Of a DNA stretch of 24,230 nt, positions 7,900 to 15,844 are shown piece after piece. Position 1 is the first letter of the stretch. Each line of letters starts with the position of its first letter. The notes below the pieces were generated by a model, which saw nothing but the letters and a program-made list of their open reading frames with translations, did not search any database and was not told the DNA's origin. A program made the translations under genes and the position numbers. This stretch comes from JBBILG01 sp037445085 (GTDB lineage: Bacteria > Pseudomonadota > Gammaproteobacteria > Burkholderiales > Methylophilaceae): assembly GCA_037445085.1 (NCBI GenBank), contig JBBILG010000018.1:1-24230 (forward strand), written 5' to 3'.

Positions 7900-8289
7900 A
7901 TGAAAGAAACCGCATCCCCCCTGATCGAACTCACGCGCGGCGACGTCATCGCCCATCGCGTCTATCGTGCCGACAACTTCTGGCTGCGCCTGCGTGGCCT
8001 CATGGGACATCCGCCGCTGGCGCCGGGCGAGGCGCTGTGGATACTGCCCTGCCAGCAGGCGCACACCAGCTTCATGCCGGTGCCGCTGGATCTGGTGTTT
8101 CTGGACCGGCAACTGGTCGTGCGGCGCGTGGTGCGGAACCTCAGGCCCTGGCGCATCTCGCCCTGGGTGCGCAGCGCGCATTCCTTGCTGGAACTGACCG
8201 CCTCGGATGCGCTGCGCGTGCAGGAAGGCGATCGCCTCGGCTTCGCTGGCGCGGAAACGTCTCAGGCTGGCGGGATGACGGCGAAGTAA
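7900..8289 (+). CDS. DUF192 family protein
   Basis: The protein has 129 residues and spans the whole DUF192 fold: the GLMGH segment near residue 37, the conserved HTSFMPVPLDLVFLD core (about 51-68), and the closing LLEL...GDRLGF strand (about 95-115). DUF192 proteins are small beta-rich proteins of unknown biochemical role, often with a signal peptide; this one has none. It lies in the same direction downstream of tadC but is separated by a MITE-like element. The sequence just before the ATG lacks a clear Shine-Dalgarno, perhaps because the element replaced the native leader. A second element of the same size follows the stop. A role in pilus function is suggested only by position. Confidence 0.85.
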   Translation: MKETASPLIELTRGDVIAHRVYRADNFWLRLRGLMGHPPLAPGEALWILPCQQAHTSFMPVPLDLVFLDRQLVVRRVVRNLRPWRISPWVRSAHSLLELTASDALRVQEGDRLGFAGAETSQAGGMTAK

Positions 8290-8315
8290 CCGGGCGGGCA
8301 ACGCCGGCGGGATGC

Positions 8316-8458
8316 AGAACCTATTTCAGCAGGCAGGCAAGCCGCAGCCAAATGGGGCGCGCAGGCCCGCAGCGATGAGACAGTACACGCCAGCACGGCG
8401 AGGAACGAGTGCCGCGCCAGCCCGGGTGGCAAGCGCAGCGCCTGATGAAATGGGTTCT
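8316..8458. repeat. MITE-like 143-bp element 2 with terminal inverted repeats
   Basis: The left end AGAACCTATTTCAGCAGGC (8316-8334) matches the reverse complement of the right end (8440-8458) at 17 of 19 positions. The length equals that of element 1 and several internal blocks (around GCAGC, GCGCAG, GAGAC, GGCGAG, CCGCGC) occur in the same order in both. The right end abuts the stop codon of cpaB. It lies between the converging DUF192 and cpaB genes and may serve as a bidirectional end of transcription. Confidence 0.6.
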
Positions 8459-9357
8459 CAGTGACTGCCGACCGATGCGTTCTGCATCGACCGTGTCGAA
8501 CCCGCGATCACTTCCACGGTGCGTACATCACGGGGAAGGTGCACGGTCTGTTCCACCGGGGTGGGTTCGACCACGCGCCCGTCCTCGTTGAACGGACGGT
8601 ACACGAAACGCAAGATCGCCCCGCCGCCCAGCGCCAGGGAAGTCAGGTGCGCATCCTGCGGCATCATCTGCAGGACGGCATACCTGCTGACATTGCCGCG
8701 CTCGGCGCGCGGCGCCACCAGCACCTCGGCACCTTCCGCAACCAGGGTCGCGTTGCTCGCGCCGGGGAGCACGCCCGGTATCGGGCGCGGCGTGCGCCCG
8801 GCAGCCGGCTGGCCCGGCCCGGTGACGCCAGGCGTGCCGGCAGCGGCGGCGGGATCTCCCTTGCCGGCGGACCAGCCTATCGCCAGCACGTCCACATGGT
8901 CGCCGGCGCGCAGAAAGCCGGTGCTGCCGCGGATGTTGTTGGTTTCCACCACAACCACGCGCATTCCCGGCCTGACCAGGCCGGAAATGCTGCTGGGGGC
9001 GTCCCGTTCGGAGAGGTCCCGCTCGCGTAGGTAGCTCCCGGCCGGAATGTTGCGCAGCGTCACGCGTCTTTCGAACTGGAAGGGCTTGAGCAGGGCATCG
9101 GGCGGCACTTCCAGGGGGTCGTAGTAGCGCAGCGTCATGTTCGCCAGGGAGACGCTGGTGCCGAGGTTGATCGGCGCGCGCGCCACCGGCACTGCCACCT
9201 TGCCTGGCGGACGTTCCTGCACGCGCGGCTTGGGTGCGGCCTGCTGCGTCAGGTAATAGGCGGCACCTCCCAGCGACAACAGCAGCAACAGGACAATCAG
9301 CAGCAGTCGCTGGCGGCGGCGCTGGCGGATACGGGCGGTGGTGGGGGCTTGGGCCAA
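8458..9357 (-). CDS. cpaB: Flp pilus assembly protein CpaB/RcpC
   Basis: The protein has 299 residues. A basic start (RIRQRRRQR) precedes a transmembrane helix at about 17-36, so the bulk is periplasmic. A SAF domain follows at about 50-115 (around VPVARAPINLGTSV and NIPAGSYL), then the RcpC/CpaB domain (PGMRVVVV, GDHVDVLAIG). A Pro/Gly/Ala-rich insertion lies at about 168-205. CpaB proteins are thought to link the secretin to the inner-membrane machine. The best start is a TTG at 9357 with AGGAG six bases upstream; no ATG or GTG precedes the basic segment in frame. The gene begins 16 bp after the pseudopilin stop, so the two are co-transcribed. Unlike most Tad loci, cpaB is on the opposite strand from cpaC. 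Confidence 0.9.
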   Translation of the reverse strand: MAQAPTTARIRQRRRQRLLLIVLLLLLSLGGAAYYLTQQAAPKPRVQERPPGKVAVPVARAPINLGTSVSLANMTLRYYDPLEVPPDALLKPFQFERRVTLRNIPAGSYLRERDLSERDAPSSISGLVRPGMRVVVVETNNIRGSTGFLRAGDHVDVLAIGWSAGKGDPAAAAGTPGVTGPGQPAAGRTPRPIPGVLPGASNATLVAEGAEVLVAPRAERGNVSRYAVLQMMPQDAHLTSLALGGGAILRFVYRPFNEDGRVVEPTPVEQTVHLPRDVRTVEVIAGSTRSMQNASVGSH

Positions 9358-9373
9358 TCAGTGCTCCTGAATA

Positions 9374-10783
9374 TTACCGACACCCGGTTCTGAACGTCTC
9401 GGTGTTGGTGAAACCCGTGAGGAAGAACCCTGGCTCGATCACCGCGCCGGGATCGTTCGAGAGCCGGTATGTGAAACCAAACGGATCAGCCGAAGGCAGG
9501 CCGATACGGAAAACGCCATTGTATCCCCGGGGTTCAAACCCGGAAATCCTGACCATGTCGCCATCGCTCAATTGGTGGGGCTGCGCGGTGGTGACGATGA
9601 CGTAATTGCCATTCACCAAATCCTCCACCCATGATGCAGCGTGAATCAGTCCGCCACGCCCATTCTGGGGATCGCCGCCGGGAGGTGTGATGGCGCTTGC
9701 GCTGGCATAGGCGCTGCAAAAATCCTTGCGCGCCTTGAGCTTCATGCCCAGGCTGCCGGGGTTGGCGGTGCTGCCCACTTGCCGCTGCTCGCTGCCCAGA
9801 ATGCCGCCGGCCGCCACACCGGAATCGAACAGTTCCTGGTCTGCCGGCGGCACTTCCTCGGGCGCTCCTTCCAAGCCCATCAGCACCAGCGACTCGAAGA
9901 CGTGCCGATAACGATACTGCACCCGCACATTGCAGGCGAGCGGCACCACATCGGGCCCGCTGTCTCGCCAGCAAATGTCGCCGGGCCGGCGGTTCGCATC
10001 GGGATGCGCAGTATCGGCGGTATCACACGGTTCATCATCACTCGAACCATATCGCGCGCACTGCAATGCAAACACGGGTTCGGATTTCAGGTTGCCGGCG
10101 CCGTCGTAGTTCCACAGCTTCACCGTATCATCCGCCGGATCCAGCCAGCCGGGGAGTTTGAGCAGGATGCGGTGATCCGGATTGGCAGGATTGTACTCGC
10201 GTCCACAGGAGATGAACCGTGCGGGGCTGGCGCCCTCGTCACGACATGCCTTGACGTACATGGAACGAATGGACTGGTTGAGGCCGGGCAGGCCGCGGTA
10301 ACTGCCGTCGGCACGCCCGCTCACCAGGACGGTGATGCGGCTCACGCCATCGACATCATCCTCGCCGATGCAATCGGTGATGTCGATCGGCAAGGGGTTG
10401 TACAGATACACGTTGCCATCGTCGGGGAGTCCGTCGTCATAGGGTTCCGCAGCCGTCAAGGTGTTGCACCGCGGCCGGGTGAATGGATTGCTGGCGGGAT
10501 CGTGATCCCCCAGGCCCCGGCCATCGGCAAAGGTGGGTTGCCCGTTGCTGTCGTAGTAAGCCAGGGTGGCCAGCCTTTGCATCCACTCATTCGCCCCTGC
10601 CCGCGCCGCCTGAGTGGTGGCATGGCCGTTGTACGCCGCGATGGCGAGTTCCAGCCCGCCTGCGATGAGCAACACCATCACCACCAGCAGGATGGCATAT
10701 TCGACCATGGCCTGGCCGCCGCAGCGTGCGCGATGGCGAGGCATGCTCATGGCCGGCGTGATTTGGACATCCACATTACGCAC
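9374..10783 (-). CDS. TadG/TadE-like large pseudopilin
   Basis: The protein has 469 residues. The N-terminus carries CGG-QAMVEY followed by a long hydrophobic segment (about 24-52). This is a prepilin-type processing site with Glu at +5 and Tyr at +6 if cleavage follows Gly23, the same pattern as in the Flp pilin of this window. The rest is predicted extracytoplasmic, rich in Asp, Asn, Pro and Cys. Near the C-terminus (about 393-445) is a small beta-rich module with TTAQPHQLSDGDMVRISGF and YNGVFRI, a pattern seen as an add-on in various surface and phage-tail-like proteins. TadE/F/G-type pseudopilins are processed by TadV and help pilus assembly. The start at 10783 is chosen for lack of a better one; internal ATGs at codons 12 and 14 are possible and keep the processing site. 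Confidence 0.75.
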   Translation of the reverse strand: MRNVDVQITPAMSMPRHRARCGGQAMVEYAILLVVMVLLIAGGLELAIAAYNGHATTQAARAGANEWMQRLATLAYYDSNGQPTFADGRGLGDHDPASNPFTRPRCNTLTAAEPYDDGLPDDGNVYLYNPLPIDITDCIGEDDVDGVSRITVLVSGRADGSYRGLPGLNQSIRSMYVKACRDEGASPARFISCGREYNPANPDHRILLKLPGWLDPADDTVKLWNYDGAGNLKSEPVFALQCARYGSSDDEPCDTADTAHPDANRRPGDICWRDSGPDVVPLACNVRVQYRYRHVFESLVLMGLEGAPEEVPPADQELFDSGVAAGGILGSEQRQVGSTANPGSLGMKLKARKDFCSAYASASAITPPGGDPQNGRGGLIHAASWVEDLVNGNYVIVTTAQPHQLSDGDMVRISGFEPRGYNGVFRIGLPSADPFGFTYRLSNDPGAVIEPGFFLTGFTNTETFRTGCR

Positions 10784-10913
10784 TGCTCGTTTCCGCGGGG
10801 TCAGCGGGCGACCGAAGGGCAGGGCGTGGAGGGGCGCACGGTCTCACCTTCCGCCCGCATCAGGGAATGATTGCATGCAGCCACCTTGTTTGTCAGCAAC
10901 CACCACCTGCCGC
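10784..10913. other. Intergenic gap before the TadG-like gene
   Basis: These 130 bp separate the glycosyltransferase stop from the TadG-like start on the minus strand. No terminator with a T-run, convincing promoter or small gene was seen. Confidence 0.5.
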
Positions 10914-11621
10914 TCATGCCGGCTGCGGTTCCGGGGCTTTCACCCCGCTGCGCTGCATGCACTGCAACATGCCGTCGCGTTCGCGGCGCCAGGCATCGGC
11001 GTATTCGCAATCGTACCATTCATGGAAATACGGCCCGCCGATGGTGTAGTGCACGAGCGAGACGTCGGCATTGGGCGCGTCGTAGCCCACCAGGTGGTTC
11101 CAGCGGTGGGGGATCTCGCCGATCAGGTGATCGCCTTCCAGCCACTTGAACTGGTGCAGTTCCAGCCCGCTCGCGCGGTTGACGTATTCCGGCGTGAGCG
11201 CGCGGCACCTGGCGTTGTTGAACAACATCACGCTGGACCAGTTCTTTTTCTGGTACTTGGTCTGCACGGCGTCGAGGAACTTGATGTCCTCCCTGGGCTG
11301 GTGGTCGTGCTTGACGCACATGACGGCGTAGCGGTCGTCACGCAGCTCCCACAGCCTGGCGATGTCGTCCAGCACCAGCATGTCGCAATCCATGAAAATG
11401 GACCAGCCGGTGTAGCCGGAAAGATGTGGCGTGAGAAAGCGCGAGAAGGAAAAATCGGTGGATTGCAGCGGGTTGCGCTCGCGCCACATGAGGCCGTCGA
11501 GCTGGCTCAGCATCAGCGGCGTGATGCTCACCGGGCGGGAAGCGCGGGTATGGATGCTGTGCGCGAGCACGCTGAAGGCCACCGCCTCGCGCGGGTCGTA
11601 GCCGATGAAAACCTGGATCAT
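10914..11621 (-). CDS. GT8-like glycosyltransferase
   Basis: The protein has 235 residues with no signal peptide, so it is probably cytoplasmic. It begins with the nucleotide-sugar fold strand (IQVFIGYDPREAVAFSVLAHSI) and has a DxD metal/sugar-nucleotide motif in FMDCDM (Asp78 and Asp80). A later LVHYTIGGPYF segment recalls the HxxGxxK-like region of family 8 transferases. It would transfer a sugar from a nucleotide donor; acceptor and sugar are unknown. GGAGGG lies nine bases upstream of the ATG at 11621. It sits 104 bp after the ABC permease gene and 130 bp before the TadG-like gene on the same strand. A role in modifying pilus proteins or a surface glycan is inferred from position only. 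Confidence 0.75.
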   Translation of the reverse strand: MIQVFIGYDPREAVAFSVLAHSIHTRASRPVSITPLMLSQLDGLMWRERNPLQSTDFSFSRFLTPHLSGYTGWSIFMDCDMLVLDDIARLWELRDDRYAVMCVKHDHQPREDIKFLDAVQTKYQKKNWSSVMLFNNARCRALTPEYVNRASGLELHQFKWLEGDHLIGEIPHRWNHLVGYDAPNADVSLVHYTIGGPYFHEWYDCEYADAWRRERDGMLQCMQRSGVKAPEPQPA

Positions 11622-11725
11622 GACATTTTCCCTCCGTTAATGAGCCGCATATTCGGCACAAGGCTGGAAGCGGCATGGTGTCTGTTTGTCGAGTCGGATA
11701 AGCAATTTTCGTGCCTTGCGCCGCA

Positions 11726-12895
11726 TCAGGCGATGCGCCGCGGCAGTTGCCGCGACACCACGACGAGGGCGGCGCACGCGATGGCGAGGCAAGCCGCCGC
11801 CGAGAGCAGGATGCGCCACGGCGATACGGCATCGCCGGCCAGCAGCGCCAGCATGTGCGCATGCTGGGACAATACCGGCACCCAGTCCGGCCAGCCGACC
11901 GCACCGTCGCCCGTCTTCACCGCCAGCGGCAGCAGCGCCGCCGCCAGCATCACGCCGGTGGCGCCGGCCTGGGCGGCCCTGAGCGTGCGCGCGCCGGCGC
12001 CGACCAGCATGAGCAGCGCGGCGAACAGGCCGGGCAGCGGCAGGAACAGCGCCAGGCTCGTCAGCACCTCGCGCGTGCCGAACACGAACATGGCGCGCAG
12101 GGTTTCGCCCGGCATCAGCACCTGCGCGGGAAGAAAGCTCAGCACGGTGAGCGCGGTGATGCCGGCGCCCACCGCGCTCACCGCCAGCCATTTGCCGGCC
12201 ACCAGCGCGCCGCCGGCAGCGGGGGTGAGCAGCAGCGGCTGCAGGGTGCCGCGCTCGCGCTCGCCCACGGTGGTATCGAGCGCCGCGCCCCACACCCCGT
12301 AGAGGGCTGCCAGCACGAAAAAGAACGGCAGCATGCCGAACACGCGCGTGGCGCGCGCCAGCGGCGAGGCGGAATCCTGCACATCGATTTCGATGCGGCC
12401 GTGATTGCCGGCCGCCACCCCGCGCATGGCCAGCTCCAGGGCGCTGCGCTGCGCGGCGAAGCCGGACAGCCAGCGCTGCAGCCGCGCCACCCCGGCATCG
12501 GCCCGCGCATTGCCGGAATCGGTCAGGATGACGAGGCGCGGCACCTCTCCCGCGGCGAGTCTGGCCTCGAAATCCGCCGGTACCACCAGCACCGGGTCGG
12601 GCAGGCGCCCCGCGCGCAGGGCATCCGCGTAGCCGGGCGGTGCCGGCTCGATGCGTACCGTCTCGCGCAGCAGGTAATTGCGCAGGGTGGGGGCATGGTC
12701 GATGCCGTCCACCAGGGCGATGCGGCGCTCGGCGCGCGCCTCGAAACCCGCCAGCATGTTGGCCAGCATGAGCAGCAGCACCGGCCCGGCGAGGATGGCC
12801 ACCACGCCCACCGTGAGGAGCGCGCGGCGGTCGCGCAGGATGTCGGCCGCCTCCTTGGCGAACACCACGGCGACGACGGCCAGCCAGCGCCTCAT
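11726..12895 (-). CDS. ABC-2 type transporter permease (NatB-like)
   Basis: The protein has 389 residues: one N-terminal transmembrane helix (about 25-48), a large extracytoplasmic domain (about 50-200), then several hydrophobic segments from about 205 to the end, the usual ABC-2/NatB arrangement. NatB-like permeases pair with NatA-like ATPases for export of ions, small molecules or lipids; the substrate here is unknown. The ATG overlaps the stop of the upstream ATPase gene by 4 bp (ATGA), so the pair is co-translated. It is the last gene of the tightly overlapped hydrolase-ATPase-permease set. Confidence 0.85.
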   Translation of the reverse strand: MRRWLAVVAVVFAKEAADILRDRRALLTVGVVAILAGPVLLLMLANMLAGFEARAERRIALVDGIDHAPTLRNYLLRETVRIEPAPPGYADALRAGRLPDPVLVVPADFEARLAAGEVPRLVILTDSGNARADAGVARLQRWLSGFAAQRSALELAMRGVAAGNHGRIEIDVQDSASPLARATRVFGMLPFFFVLAALYGVWGAALDTTVGERERGTLQPLLLTPAAGGALVAGKWLAVSAVGAGITALTVLSFLPAQVLMPGETLRAMFVFGTREVLTSLALFLPLPGLFAALLMLVGAGARTLRAAQAGATGVMLAAALLPLAVKTGDGAVGWPDWVPVLSQHAHMLALLAGDAVSPWRILLSAAACLAIACAALVVVSRQLPRRIA

Positions 12896-13644
12896 GCACC
12901 TTCCCCGAAAGCCAGTTGCACGAAGGCTTCCTCGAATGTCGACGCGCCGCTCCTGGCGACGATTTCCGCCACGCTGCCAGCCGCCAGGGCCACGCCTTGC
13001 GCCATGACCACCACGCGGTCGGCCAGACGCGCCACCTCGTCCATGGCGTGGCTGGAAACCAGCACGCAGTGCCCGCCCCCCTCGGGGCTGGCGAGGTGGC
13101 GCAGAAACCGGCGCAGGCGACGCACCGAGGCGACATCCAGGCCATGGGTGGGCTCGTCCAGCACGATATGGCGGGGCGCATGCACCAGGGCGCGCGCCAG
13201 CGCCACGCGCATGCGTTCACCCTGGCTGTAGCCGCCGGCCGGCCGCAGCAGCAGCAGGGGGTCCAGCCCCAGCGCAGCCGACAGCGCGGCGATGCGGCCG
13301 GCAATGGCAACATTGTCCAGGCCATGGAGGCGGCCGTGGTAGGCGATGTTCTGGTGGCCGCTTAAGCGGGCGTACAGCCCGCAGCCATCGGTAAAAAAGC
13401 CCAGCCGTTCAGCCCATGGCAGTTCGGTCTGGTCTCCCACGCGCACCGTGCCCGCATCCGCCCGCTCCAAGCCGGCCAGAATGCGCAGCGCAGTCGTCTT
13501 GCCGGCGCCGTTGGGGCCGAGCAACCCGGTCACGCAGCCATCCGGCGCGGTGAAACTCAGGCCCCGCAGCGCTCGCACCGGCGGCGCGCGGCGGTCTCCG
13601 CCGTCATGGGGAAAGGTTTTGGCAAGGGCGCGCACCTCGATCAC
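12892..13644 (-). CDS. ABC transporter ATP-binding protein (NatA-like)
   Basis: The protein has 250 residues and starts with a GTG at 13644 that overlaps the stop of the hydrolase-like gene (GTGA), with GGGAG seven bases upstream. The frame is open further upstream, but that part lies over the hydrolase gene. Walker A GPNGAGKTT is at 43-51. The signature is YSQGE instead of LSGGQ, followed by Walker B with catalytic Glu (VLDEPTHGLD) and the switch His in VSSHAMDE. It energises export by the downstream permease. The divergent signature motif occurs in some NatA-type proteins and need not mean loss of function. Confidence 0.9.
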   Translation of the reverse strand: MIEVRALAKTFPHDGGDRRAPPVRALRGLSFTAPDGCVTGLLGPNGAGKTTALRILAGLERADAGTVRVGDQTELPWAERLGFFTDGCGLYARLSGHQNIAYHGRLHGLDNVAIAGRIAALSAALGLDPLLLLRPAGGYSQGERMRVALARALVHAPRHIVLDEPTHGLDVASVRRLRRFLRHLASPEGGGHCVLVSSHAMDEVARLADRVVVMAQGVALAAGSVAEIVARSGASTFEEAFVQLAFGEGA

Positions 13645-15098
13645 GGCAACGCTCCCGCCGGGCCCGCGGGCACGAACGGCGCGGGATACGCCACCCGCTC
13701 CAGGCACGCCGCATCCAGCGCTTCGCGCGCAAGACGACCGCCGGCATTGACGAAGCGGAACACCACGTCCTGCGCGCAGCCGTGCATCAGCGCGCCATGT
13801 CCGGCACCCGGCACTTCCACCGCCTGCGCGGCGCGGGGCGGCGCATCCCCCAGCGGATCGACCCCGCTCGCCAGCACCAGCGTCGGCACGGACAGGGCGA
13901 CTTCCTCCCGGGCCGGCGGCGTCATGGGCGTCATGCCGCTGCAGGCCCCATTCAGCAGCTCCGCCTGCGCGGCGAAAAACCAGGCGGCGAGCGGATCGGC
14001 AGGCGGCGCGGACAGGCGCGAGCCGTCGAGGCAGGCTTCGGCCAGCCACAACGACCAGCCGAACACGGCATCCTGTCGCGCCCAGCCCAGCGCCGCCAGC
14101 CCGAACAACGGCTGCCAGTCGCCGCGCGCGGATGCCTGCAAGGCTGCGGGCAAGGCGGAAGCGCGTGCCGGGCTGCGCAGCAGCCCGTCCAGCATGTTGG
14201 CCAGCATGGCGTCGGTGAAGTGCAGGGCTTCCACCGCACCGCTTTGCGGATGCGGCAAAACCACCTGGGCCGGCAGCCGCTGGCGCGTACGCGAGAAGTC
14301 GCCGGCGGGGTCTGGATAGGCACGCTGGCAGCGCGCATCCTGCGCGCATGCCGTGAATGCCCCGCGCAGCGCCTGCGCCGCGCTCGCGCCACGAATCGCG
14401 AGCGTCGGCCCGGTGAGCGGCGGCGGACTGTCCCACACCAGGCTGCGCAGGGCCTGCGGCTCCTGCCGTAGCCAGGCCAAGGCGACGCGGGCGCCGGCGC
14501 CTTCCGCCAGCACGTTGACCTGCCGCAGGCCCAATGCGCGCCGCAGCAGGACGAGATCCGCCGCGCGCGCCTCGGCGGAAAGGGCGGCCGCGCCGCCCCA
14601 GAACTCCCATTCCGCACGGCACGCTTCGGCGCGCGAGGCATCGGCCAGCGGCTCCAGGCGCATCGCCATGGGCGCCGGCCCCGCGGGCACGCAGGCCGGG
14701 CCGTCACCGGCGGGCATGCCGCGCGGCTCCAGCCAGATCAGATCACGCCGGTTGCCGATCCGCCTGAGCGTCGTGATCATCATGGCCGCGCGATCCCGCA
14801 TGTCCACACCGGGCCCGCCGGCGATCCACACCAGCGGATCGGGCGAAGCGTTGCGCGCCCGCGCCGGCACCCGGTACCAGCGCAGGGTGCGCGTGGCGGC
14901 AAGGCTCTTGCCGTGCGCCAGCGGCACGCTGATTTCGCCGCAGAGAATCTCGTGCGGATAGCCGGGGACACGGCAGGCGCCACCCGCCGGCGACGCCGCG
15001 GCCGCGCCGCCCGCAGGCCGATGCAGCCATGCCAGCAGTGCGCCGAGAAAGGCGAGGAAGACGACGGCGAATGCCAGCAGGCGCAACCGCGGCGTCAC
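13641..15098 (-). CDS. Alpha/beta-hydrolase (TAP-like) protein lacking the nucleophile serine
   Basis: The GTG at 15098 is preceded by GGAGG at a 5-base spacing and gives 485 residues. An N-terminal hydrophobic segment (about 6-24) suggests membrane anchoring or export. The sequence follows the family of tripeptidyl-aminopeptidase-like alpha/beta hydrolases: an oxyanion-loop segment WIAGGPG (91-97), the helix after the nucleophile elbow (ARVALAWLRQEP), WDSPPP, and the acid/base end with GVDPLGD (Asp414) and GAGHG (His434). At the nucleophile elbow, where the family has GxSxG, this protein reads AEGAG with Gly200 in the serine position. It may therefore be a non-catalytic relative or use another residue. 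The stop overlaps the ABC ATPase start, linking it to the exporter. Its start is 31 bp after the stop of a small unknown gene. Confidence 0.8.
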   Translation of the reverse strand: MTPRLRLLAFAVVFLAFLGALLAWLHRPAGGAAAASPAGGACRVPGYPHEILCGEISVPLAHGKSLAATRTLRWYRVPARARNASPDPLVWIAGGPGVDMRDRAAMMITTLRRIGNRRDLIWLEPRGMPAGDGPACVPAGPAPMAMRLEPLADASRAEACRAEWEFWGGAAALSAEARAADLVLLRRALGLRQVNVLAEGAGARVALAWLRQEPQALRSLVWDSPPPLTGPTLAIRGASAAQALRGAFTACAQDARCQRAYPDPAGDFSRTRQRLPAQVVLPHPQSGAVEALHFTDAMLANMLDGLLRSPARASALPAALQASARGDWQPLFGLAALGWARQDAVFGWSLWLAEACLDGSRLSAPPADPLAAWFFAAQAELLNGACSGMTPMTPPAREEVALSVPTLVLASGVDPLGDAPPRAAQAVEVPGAGHGALMHGCAQDVVFRFVNAGGRLAREALDAACLERVAYPAPFVPAGPAGALP

Positions 15099-15129
15099 GC
15101 ATGCCTCCCGCGCCGTCCGGCCATGTCCT

Positions 15130-15354
15130 TCACTCGTCCGGTTCGTGCGACCGCGCCACCGCCGCAAGCTGACGGGCGCGCAGACGGGCGCTGGTTTCCG
15201 GATCCAGCGAAGCGTACAGATCCCGCCCGTCGAGTTCGCGCAACACCCACAGGCGTTCGCGGATGCCGGCCTCGTCCGCCTCGTCCATCTGCAACAGGGG
15301 CGACCGCGCCTCCTGCCCCAGCCCCAGCAACCTTCTCAGCAACCGCAACAGCAT
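15130..15354 (-). CDS. Small hypothetical protein
   Basis: This 74-residue protein is not recognised. It has an amphipathic basic start (LLRLLRRLLGL), then an acidic, Leu/Arg-rich and probably helical body, and no signal peptide or transmembrane segment. A weak GAGG lies four bases upstream of the ATG. It is the first gene of the cluster that continues with the hydrolase-like protein and the ABC pair, 31 bp before the hydrolase start. The coding call rests on spacing and the clean frame; chance openness in GC-rich DNA cannot be excluded. Confidence 0.5.
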   Translation of the reverse strand: MLLRLLRRLLGLGQEARSPLLQMDEADEAGIRERLWVLRELDGRDLYASLDPETSARLRARQLAAVARSHEPDE

Positions 15355-15410
15355 CGGGCCTCATCCACCGTCAATCGGGAACCTGTTTTTCATTGTTCGT
15401 CCGCCCGACA

Positions 15411-15440
15411 TCCTCTCTCTCCGGGAGAGGGGGCAGGGGT
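15411..15440. repeat. Palindromic CTCTCC/GGAGAG dispersed-type repeat, copy 1
   Basis: The core CTCTCCGGGAGAG is a palindrome with a one-base centre, followed by GGGGCAGGGG. A block of the same type (CGGGAGAGGGGCAGGG, read on the minus strand) occurs inside the giant gene near 19821-19837. Similar C/G-rich palindromes are common intergenic repeats in proteobacterial genomes; copy number in this genome cannot be judged from one window. Confidence 0.5.
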
Positions 15441-15593
15441 AAAGTCAAGCACCTGCCCGCACCGGCAGGCTGGGTCTGCCCGTGGCGACAGGAGCGCCCG
15501 CAACGCATTCACAATGCGGCCGCTCACGGGGCAGACAATCATGCCATCAGCATACCATCGTTACTGAAAAAGCATGGAAATGCAGACAACACT

Positions 15594-15608
15594 CGGGAAA
15601 TTTTCCCA
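15594..15608. promoter_or_regulatory. Near-palindrome shared with the flp upstream region
   Basis: Read on the minus strand this is TGGGAAAATTTCCCG, which matches the palindrome upstream of flp (24120-24134) at 13 of 15 positions. It lies about 240 bp upstream of the small gene that starts at 15354, nearly the same distance as the other copy from flp. A shared regulator binding site is possible but unproven. Confidence 0.4.
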
Positions 15609-15844
15609 AATTCGGACAGCGCCGGTGGCTGTGCCGGCGCCCATCAACCAGCCGGGCTGCCGCGCCCCATCGCAACCCGGATGATCCATTGGGGCGCGAT
15701 GTCGGCGAGGCGCACCTCCCTGCGCACGCCGCCGGACGGGCAGACTGACCGCGGGCCGGACTGATGGAACTGCCCGTTGAGGGCCGGATCGGCCTGTCCG
15801 CCGCCCGTGCCGTGCGTAACGGCGCCACCCGGTCACCGCCGACT

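Noticed and set aside
7689..7949. 86-codon minus-strand frame across MITE-like element 1
   Set aside because: It overlaps the tadC end and the DUF192 start and is explained by the repeat element.
12892..14622. Extended N-terminus of the ABC ATPase frame
   Set aside because: The upstream part overlaps the hydrolase-like gene and is low-complexity Ala/Gly/Arg. The GTG at 13644 has a good ribosome site and starts right at the ABC domain.
15532..15547. Possible sigma-54 site TGGCATGATTGTCTGC (minus strand) before the small gene
   Set aside because: The GG-to-GC spacing is one base too long, and sigma-54 promoters tolerate this poorly.
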